Origin: Sphaerolaimus hirsutus
Taxonomy: Eukaryota; Nematoda; Chromadorea; Monhysterida; Sphaerolaimidae
DNA length: 64,000 nucleotides
Assembly (NCBI GenBank): GCA_964036195.1
Contig: OZ038451.1
Coordinates: 15,690,529-15,754,528 of the forward strand
Reading direction: 5' to 3'
The position numbers were made by a program, and so were the translations under genes. Numbering within the stretch: the first letter of the stretch is position 1; the number at the start of each line of letters is the position of its first letter. The notes below the pieces were generated by a model. It was given only the letters and a program-made list of their open reading frames with translations, made no database searches and was not told the origin of the DNA. Positions 58,201-64,000 of this stretch are shown piece by piece.

Positions 58201-61200
58201 ATTGACGCTTGGCGCCGTGGGTTGGAGCAGAGCAAAAAGCGCCATCACGCTTTGGCGCTATCATGCTGTGGCGCCATGCCCTTGAAAAGCGCCATGGCAC
58301 TTGGCACCTGGCTGGCGGCAGTTGGCACTATTTTTGCCCCAGCTGCCAAAGTCCTGGCGGGCGCTATTCACATCACAAATCATAACAAAACAAATCACAC
58401 GTTAATAATCCGAGTTAATTTTCCCCATAGAATGCTATCAAATGAGACTGAATCGAACGTTATTTTTGTAACACATCCCTAACTCGGTTCGGTGGTTACC
58501 GAGTGAAGCATACATACACATACACCTACTTTGCAGAGAATCCTACCATAATTTCATGATCAATATGAAAACCTCTTGTGATTGTGGTGTGAGTGATGAA
58601 CTTTGTAATTAAATATTCCATAGAAAAAAAAACGAAATATTATAATGTTAAACAGCATGTTTGTTGATTCATTATTCAGATCGGTTATGGTAGGTTTCCA
58701 TGCAAAGTGTGTATCCATGCAAATGCAATGTCCGCCGATTATACTGTGAATGTGCTTGGTCTTCGGGTATCAGCGAAGGCGGCGTGTGACTGCGAGGCGC
58801 GGCACGGTCACTTCTGCTTTATCACCCACAGGAATCTGAGAATCAACGTTTCTGGTTATCATCATGTACAACGCGATTACCATGTGGGCGTCGCATACAC
58901 AGTTATGAACCATATTGTTTTACATTTTACAACAGGGCCGTATCCAGGGGGGGGGCGGGGGGGGGGGGCTGCAGCCCCCCCCTCCCGGGGCGCAACCAAA
59001 AAGTGACCGGAAAATGTGACTTTTTCAACGTCAGCGTAAAAAATGTTGCGTGCAAGCGCGCATTCTTCACCATACATAAGGTATTATCATCGGATTTGCT
59101 CCATGTGGTTACAAATCATTATAAATACACTCAATGTGTTTTTTTACTGTTTTGCTGTGTTGCTACTAATGGCGCCAGCGCCATGGCGCCATTCCGCCAA
59201 TATGTAGCTAAAATTGCTGAGGCAGAGCCCCCCCCTCGCCGGCCTCTGTAAACAAGCAGCCCCCCCACTCAATAAATCCTGGATACGTCCCTGTTTTACA
59301 AGAACGTATCCAGGATTTTTGGGCATATAAAACGCACCGCAATAGCCTTTGGATCCCACAATCGGCGTTCACAACGCAGCATTTTGCGCGTGGTCGAAGA
59401 AGTCGTGGGCGTGGCCTGGTGTTGATTTTGCATCTGTCCAAGAACCAGGCAGAACCGAACTCTCTGAATGGCATGGTGGGGTGAAAACAATAGTATACAT
59501 CATCAATGTAATTCCATGTTATGTATAATTGCATGTAAGTTCTGACAAAATAATTACCCCCCCCCCCCCTCAAAATTTGATGGCAAAATAATAAACCTCC
59601 ATTGGTTGGGCATGTGGAAGGGGCACGGCAGGGGGTAATAGATTCAATCGAGGCAATACGAGGTAATACAGTATGTATGCAGTGTATTCACCGCAATGCA
59701 GTGTATTCACCGTGGAAGACATTATTCCCCCTCAAATCACCCCCCCCCCCCCTTGAAAAACTCTCCTACAAAAAAAATTCTGACCAAAATTCCATCTAAC
59801 CAACCTTGTTCTTTGCATTGCCGGTAGTGGTGGGTTTATTGCCACTGGACCCAGTCGTGACCGTGTTGAATTTCGCGTCCCCAGAGCCTGAGATTGCAAT
59901 AGCATTGACTATTATAACATCCTTTGTGATTGTGACTGCCGTATTACCTCGAAATACCCCCATGCCCCATGGGGGGTTTATTATTTTGTCAGAATTTTCG
60001 TAAGGATCATAGTAAATAGTAGGCATTTGCTTTTGCTTACCCACAACAGGTAGTAAATGTGTCCAAACAGGATATAATTGGACATAAAAAAACGTAGTGC
60101 GCTACAAAAATATTGCTATAGCGAGTATTGGTAAATTCTAAAAAGTGCGAACATAGGTAAATATGGTGCGCAGTCCCACCCCAGCCGGACCCAATTTCCG
60201 ATGTAAATGTTAATGCCTTGCACTGGCATGTCAGGGCTGGCTGGCACTTCTGCCACCATTTTATGTTTTGCTCCATTTTTACCACACTTTTACAAGACAG
60301 TATTTACTTTTACACATCACTTGGATTTTACAATGTCTTTTGCATGTGTTTGGAGATTTTACAGGGTGGAAATCATGGACCAAGTGCAAAAAGAAAGCGC
60401 ACCAACCAAATTTCTTAAGTATACCTTTCCCTTTAGTCTTGGGCAGTTTATTAGCGGCAGCACCAGCATGTGAATTGTTTCGGCTGCAGGTCATCACATT
60501 CAGTGGCAGTGCAGAGCGCCGTTTCAGCAGCGCCACTGGTTTTTTCAGCTGTGCGAACAGCCTGCACCGTACATCCTGCATGGTATGGGATGGGATGGGA
60601 GAGGATTGAATGTATCGTATTACCTCGAATTACCCCCCCCCCTTGAATTAACCCCCTCCCCTCTCAAAATTGGATGGGGAAATAATAACCCCCCCCTCGA
60701 AATACCCCCCCTTCGGAATGATGTACGCCATGTACATAATAAATACGTCATGTATGCAATGTACATGATGTATATTACTGTGTATTTGCATTGCAGCTAC
60801 CATACTACCATACTTTTTATCGACTTGTTTTCCCCCAAACATCACTAGACAGGGCACCAGAATATCAAATTGAATGAAAAATTGGTGGAAATACAAACAA
60901 CAACTGTAAACCAACCTTGGCGATGTCGTTAGCACTGGTAGATTGGCTTCGACTGTTGTCTAACTGCCGGTTGAAATTTGTCGACCCTAGAAAAGAGATT
61001 GATGACATGACCAATGACAGTGCCCATTCTTTATACTTTTGTCACAACAACGGCCATTCTTTTCGACATTATTCCATGATTAATGGTAGGTGTGTACTGC
61101 AGTGTTGCAAAAACGTAATTACGTTTACCCAAAATACCTGTGTATTTTGGTATTTATCCTTACGTTTACGTATTTGGAAAATACCGTATTAAGTTACCGT

Positions 61201-63348
61201 TATTTAAGTTACCGTTACCGTTATTTAAGTATTATGTTACGTATTCCTGACCAAAATACGTGGGTACTAGGAAAAACGTAAATAATTCCGAATCCGATCC
61301 AACCTATCACACGTTAGCCGCACCACCTGCAGCAAACAAAATTCTTATGTTTATGTATAAAAAGTGACTGCACGCATGCATGCAGTTATACCTACATGGA
61401 ATTCTGGCTACATCAATACGTATTTATGGCGGCCCACCCCCCCCCCCCCCCTCACTCACACACTAGTTCACAGTTCACACATTTGTGTCAACATGGTAGA
61501 TTCCTGTAAGGAATCTGCGCGTAAGGAATCCTCACTGTAAGGAACCCAATTAGGGTTCTTATCTGTACATGATAGGTTCTTTACAGTACACCCATTAAAA
61601 TGTATGCGTAAAAAAGAGCACTTTTTTAAGTATACTCCAGCGACATTACATCATACAATGAAATCTACCATATTCCATCTGAATAAAAGAACAAAAATAA
61701 AAAAATTTCCATCATATTTCTCAAAGCAATTTGATAAATATGATGAAATTTTTTTATGTTTGTTCTTTTATTCAGATTAGATATGGTAGATTTCGTTGTA
61801 AGGTGTAATGTCACTGGACTGGAGTATACATGTAAATGTATTTACCGTGTACGCGCACTCTTCCAGTTCCGGTTACACACATGGAGGTAGGATACGGACA
61901 GGTACATTCGAGATTCCTATGGCTACATTGAAAGTTTTCCGTATCCCGCAAAGTGGATACGGACAGGTACATGAATAAGGATACGCTACGCGGAGATACG
62001 TTTTACAGTATCCTCCCGTGTCAACTGGTCTGTCTGTGTCAACTCAGATTTCGGCTACACGTGTCACAGAGCGATCTTTCCAATGCACTTTCCACAATAT
62101 TTATTTTTCAAAATTGCATTTGATTTGGTGTTCGCTCTGCGACACGCAAAGCCGAAATCTGAGTTGGCACAGACCAGTTAACAGACACGTCACACGTGTC
62201 AACTGTCAACTAGTGTGCAAGTGCAAGCCATCAAATCAATGTGTTCATATGCCAAACACATGAAGTGAACCGTTTTTGCTGTCTTTTAATATTTTTGGCG
62301 ATGAATTCTGACAACGACACGGTGGCTGTCAGCTAGCAGCACAAAGTCAGAACTTGCCTGCAGAAAGCATTTCAGATCAAAACTGCACCAACCGAATTCC
62401 ATATAGACGTTGTTCACGGGCTTCGCGTTACGCTTGGAGTGGATAGCACCAGCTGTAGTAGGGGGCGAATTTGTTCTGCTTGTCATCGCATTAACAGTCG
62501 CTGTCGACAGCTGGCCACGCTTCAACAACGCCATACGTTTCGTCAGGCGCGCAAAGCGGTTGAACCGTGCACTCTGCGCAAAGGGGACATTATTTTTAAT
62601 TCACTCCAAAAAGGATTTAAAAAATCCAAACATGGAGAGGGAGAGGGGAGGGGTAATGGAAAGCATATTTATGACGGGGAAATACCAATTCACGCACAAG
62701 CACAATCTCGAATAACTCAGCCCCACTTTGATTGGTAGAAAACATTTCACTTTACAAGTGGAGACAGAAAAACGATAACGATCACCACAGACCACACTCG
62801 CAACAGAATTAGCAGTGTGGCATGTGGGCTGATCTGATTGATATCAGCAAGATTTAATCAAGTGTAGGTGATTTGTAAAGTAAGAAATAAACGCGATAGT
62901 GACATATAAATATGACAATGGAAATAAATATGTTTATAATCGACGGATTTCATACTTTTATGCAATGAAGGAATAGATAATCCACAGTGTGACCTGTCAC
63001 GCTTCACGCGCGCGTGAATTTTTGAACATGCGTGCAGACGATTGCACATGATCATGAGGGTTGTTTATTGTATTCGAGCTCCAGTCCAGGGGAAATTAGT
63101 TTTTTCCCCACTCACAAGAGGTGGACTTATTCGAGAGGGGGGAGTTATTCGAGAGGGATACGTCTCACTCAGAATTAGGTAAACGAATACAACAAAATTG
63201 AAATGACCTTGGTTTGGGGTTTGGCATTGGCGGCACAGCAGCATCTCATGTTGTTGGTGAAGCTGTTGGCCGGCCACTTCCGCTCGGCTTCAGTGCTGCC
63301 CCCCGCAGTGAAGCAGTAGCTGCAGTTGTAGTTCGTGGTGGTGGCCAT
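55134..63348 (-). CDS. Nine-exon host gene model, about 452 aa, function unknown
   Basis: Coding exons in order are 63,348-63,208, 62,573-62,393, 60,986-60,916, 60,575-60,407, 59,887-59,805, 57,223-57,107, 56,854-56,717, 55,902-55,575 and 55,264-55,134. All intron phases agree (0,1,0,1,0,0,0,1), which is hard to get by chance. Six consecutive donors are GTTGGT instead of the common GTAAGT or GTGAGT. The N-terminal exon is Cys-rich (NCSYC .. MRCCC), the middle is basic and Ser/Thr/Asn-rich, two exons begin or carry acidic SSDSDSDE-type tracts, and the last exons are Arg-rich and helical. I recognise no family. The ATG at 63,348 has G at -3 and +4, but an upstream coding exon cannot be excluded. 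The zinc-finger exons at 52 kb may be an alternative end. Confidence 0.6.
55301..55551. mobile_element. GGCGCC-rich hAT-like MITE in an intron
   Basis: Ends TAGTGATATAAAAAGTGCC and GGCGCTTTTTCATCACTC. Flanks gccaagac and gccacgac match at 7/8 positions. It sits between the last two exons and makes long Ala- and Gln-rich chance ORFs on both strands. Confidence 0.75.
55575..55902 (-). CDS. Host gene exon E2
   Basis: Acceptor GTTTTCAG and donor GCG|GTAAGG. 328 bp, entry phase 0, exit phase 1. Encodes LSSDSDSDE, a Pro/Ala-rich linker, and a helical Arg-rich segment (VHTLQRIRRRVYGDHVNR). The start is paralogous to that of exon E3. Other frames are open too because the DNA is GC-rich. Confidence 0.55.
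55944..56387. mobile_element. TA-target MITE with identifiable empty site
   Basis: Ends CCGTATTTGCTTGATGAATA and TTATTCAAGCAAATACGG. The paralogous, uninterrupted sequence (TTTGATATAGATAAACATT) survives at 56,889-56,907, showing exactly where the element entered and that TA was duplicated. Confidence 0.88.
56717..56854 (-). CDS. Host gene exon E3
   Basis: Acceptor GTTTTCAG, donor GTG|GTTGGT. 138 bp, phases 0 and 0. Starts LSSDSDSDE and ends GCPNVIPVIV, so it resembles E2 at its start and E4 at its end. Confidence 0.55.
57107..57223 (-). CDS. Host gene exon E4
   Basis: Donor GAG|GTTGGT. The acceptor GATACACAG (ending 57,224) was chosen because it keeps phase 0; neighbouring AGs are possible. 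Encodes 39 residues with an acidic run (ASDDGDGGD) and the ending GCPDVVPVIE. Confidence 0.45.
57291..57397. mobile_element. 107-bp GGCGCC-rich hAT-like MITE
   Basis: Ends TAGTGATGGAAAAGCGCC and GGCGCTTTTTCCATCACTA. Flanks cgcatgac and cacatgac agree at 7/8. Short relative of the element at 44,242. Confidence 0.82.
57406..57909. other. AT-rich intron stretch
   Basis: No repeat ends or ORFs of note; contains a loosely duplicated 'agtaaatgatnaaaaatgatcgagac' phrase (57,545 and 57,730). Confidence 0.4.
57910..58378. mobile_element. GGCGCC-rich hAT-like MITE, 469 bp
   Basis: Ends TAGCGATGTAAA and the inverse-like TTCACATCACAA. Flanks gtcataac and atcataac match at 7/8. The interior repeats TGGCGCTTGG/ATGGCGC words, giving a spurious 155-codon Ala-Trp-rich ORF. 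Confidence 0.75.
58387..58932. other. Intron stretch without a supported feature
   Basis: Contains a fragment related to 45,730-45,920 ('gatcggttatggtaggtttccatg', 'atgtccgccga'), probably part of an old repeat family. No exon found. Confidence 0.4.
58933..59293. mobile_element. CAGGGCCGTATCCAGG hAT-like MITE with 8-bp TSD
   Basis: Starts CAGGGCCGTATCCAGG and ends TGGATACGTCCCTG. Perfect flanking copies of ttttacaa (58,925-58,932 and 59,294-59,301). Same family as 3,663-4,035. Confidence 0.88.
59302..59798. other. Intron stretch with a TA-target MITE fragment
   Basis: Remnants of the CCGTATTACC family are visible at about 59,550-59,680 (C tract to GAGGTAATACAGTA) and a C tract at 59,735. 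No exon recognised. Confidence 0.4.
59805..59887 (-). CDS. Host gene exon E5
   Basis: Acceptor GCAATCTCAG, donor AAG|GTTGGT. 83 bp, entry phase 1, exit phase 0. Encodes a Thr/Gly/Asn-rich peptide ending GNAKNK. Same phases and position in the repeat as exon E7. Confidence 0.55.
59940..60406. other. Intron with a partial TA-target MITE
   Basis: CCGTATTACCTCGAAATACC at 59,939 marks one end of a TA-target MITE whose other end is missing. The rest is featureless. Confidence 0.4.
60407..60575 (-). CDS. Host gene exon E6
   Basis: Acceptor ACCATGCAG, donor TTTG|GTTGGT. 169 bp, phases 0 and 1. Basic peptide with VALLKRRS, paralogous to MALLKRGQ in exon E8 at the same distance from the exon start. 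Confidence 0.6.
60613..60725. mobile_element. Partial TA-target MITE in an intron
   Basis: Starts GTATTACCTCGAATTACC with C-rich arms; the far end is not recognisable. Confidence 0.45.
60916..60986 (-). CDS. Host gene exon E7
   Basis: Acceptor CTTTTCTAG, donor AAG|GTTGGT. 71 bp, phases 1 and 0. Encodes STNFNRQLDNSRSQS.. ending ANDIAK. Confidence 0.55.
61091..61285. repeat. ACGTAATTACGTT-rich repeat
   Basis: Dense inverted and direct copies of ACGTAATTACGTTTAC and GTTACCGTTATTTAAGT. Probably a decayed MITE; ends not resolved. Confidence 0.35.
61629..61828. repeat. 200-bp palindromic element
   Basis: Arms AGTATACTCCAGCGACATTA and its near-inverse, with GAAATCTACCATATTCCATC mirrored internally. 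Fragments related to its right arm occur at 45,870 and 58,680. Confidence 0.6.
62021..62180. repeat. 160-bp palindromic element
   Basis: TCAACTGGTCTGT / ACAGACCAGTTA ends with a longer mirrored block AACTCAGATTTCGGCT. Fold-back, non-coding. Confidence 0.6.
62393..62573 (-). CDS. Host gene exon E8
   Basis: Acceptor CTTTGCGCAG, donor TTCG|GTTGGT. 181 bp, phases 0 and 1. Basic, Thr/Asn-rich peptide (FARLTKRMALLKRGQ.. to VYMEF). Paralog of exon E6. Confidence 0.6.
62574..63207. other. First intron
   Basis: Contains a TA-family fragment near 63,100-63,165 (GGACTTATTCGAGAGGGG). No other feature. Confidence 0.4.
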
Positions 63349-63385
63349 GTCCAACTCGCGATGATCAAGCAAGCAGGACGGTGAA
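63208..63385 (-). CDS. Host gene exon E9, probable first coding exon
   Basis: Acceptor ATCCATTGCAG, donor AAG|GTCATT. A Met codon at 63,348-63,346 in good context begins MATTTNYNCSYCFTAGG, a 47-residue Cys-rich peptide ending KPQTK. The 37 bp before it are open and could be coding if an upstream exon exists; a candidate at about 63,661-63,760 does not match in phase. Confidence 0.5.
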
Positions 63386-64000
63386 CTGCAATGGATGTTG
63401 GATTGGATGGATGGAACGGAAGTATGTTAATATGACAAAGTGATGATGATCAATAAGGTCCAAAAAGTTCAAACACGCGCAACATCGCAAGAGGCGACAC
63501 ATGAAAGGAGTAAAACAGAAGCAGCAGCCAGCAGGAGCAGCATCAGAGAGCAAAACGTGAAATGCATTCGCTGAGCTGCGCTGTATGTTTTTGGGGCAAT
63601 GGCTATGGAACATGGGTATGATGATCATGATGGCATGTACAATCAATATAACCGCACCTGTCCGTCCTGTCGGCACTCTCATATCTCTAGTCCATTTGGC
63701 ACTGCTCCTTTCCCACCGGCACGGACAATCAGAAAGATCATCTAAGTCTACAACAGGCCCCTTTGTCAGTTGCGACAGCGTAGGCGCAGTGCATGCATGC
63801 ATGCAGCAGATGCGTCAACACGAAATGCTGGTTGTCAAATTATCTGCAAATTAGCATGTGTGTACACTCACTCAACTAGTGAGGATACTTCATTCACTGA
63901 TTTGTTTTGCAGATATGGAACTTTATTGTGGAATAATGAAACTTTTTGTCTTCTTTTTTTGTCAGCACAAAATGCAGTGTAAACGCCGCTTTAGCATAGC
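63386..64000. other. Upstream region without a supported feature
   Basis: Open frames on both strands (up to 145 codons) overlap each other. A donor-like ACAG|GTGCGG lies near 63,660 (minus), but no consistent exon could be built. The gene's promoter may be here or outside the window. Confidence 0.35.

Noticed and set aside
58015-58482. 155-codon plus-strand ORF rich in Ala, Trp and Gly
   Set aside because: Translation of the GGCGCTTGG repeats inside the MITE at 57,910-58,378.
63365-63802. 145-codon minus-strand ORF as an upstream exon of the host gene
   Set aside because: A donor-like site exists near 63,660 but its phase does not match exon E9, and no convincing acceptor was found.

Overview
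The window is eukaryotic and most likely metazoan. It has intron-split genes with branch/pyrimidine-tract acceptors, cut-and-paste transposon remnants with target-site duplications (TSDs), and one giant LTR retrotransposon primed by a tRNA-Gln-like primer. I cannot name the species. No bacterial operons, CRISPR arrays, rRNA or tRNA genes were seen. Base composition is judged by eye only.

Layout. (1) 1-14,172: gene-poor DNA packed with short non-autonomous DNA transposons. They fall into 8-bp-TSD hAT-like families (TAGGGTT, CAGGG/CAGTGGCG and TGGGGTT ends), a TA-TSD family ending CCGTATT..CTCGAA with C-rich arms, and long palindromes at 8.2-10 kb. (2) 14,177-43,476: a 29,300-bp Ty3/gypsy-type LTR retrotransposon on the minus strand, bounded by a 4-bp GAAG duplication. 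Its 3,322-bp LTRs differ at only four positions that I could find, so it is young. (3) 43,481-54,628: more transposons, including a three-deep hAT-like nest at 44,242-47,312, and two minus-strand exons with a C2H2 zinc finger. (4) 55,134-63,385: a minus-strand host gene model of nine coding exons with consistent phases, whose introns are full of MITEs. (5) 63,386-64,000: no supported gene.

The retrotransposon runs, in its own sense, 5' LTR - gag-pol - PPT-like block - 2,270-aa ORF - 3' region - PPT block - 3' LTR. Gag-Pol is one frame of about 3,736 codons. It starts inside the 5' LTR, reads through the primer-binding site, has a very long N-terminal Gag region, and carries capsid-like, two CCHC, protease, RT, RNase H and integrase domains. 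A single TAA interrupts it in RNase H. The second ORF (2,270 aa) ends in a clear NADAR domain, a family that acts on ADP-ribose conjugates, and is mostly unrecognisable otherwise.

The least expected signal is a family of short hairpins found only within this element: 23 copies, counting both LTRs. Each has a nearly invariant loop (minus-strand CCTACGYC), an inner stem whose two arms change together between copies, and an outer stem that is different in sequence but complementary in nearly every copy. Copies lie in the LTRs, within gag codons, between the ORFs and in the 3' region, but none was seen in the RT-integrase part or in the 2,270-aa ORF. They look like repeated RNA structural sites, perhaps for packaging, a protein or a small RNA.
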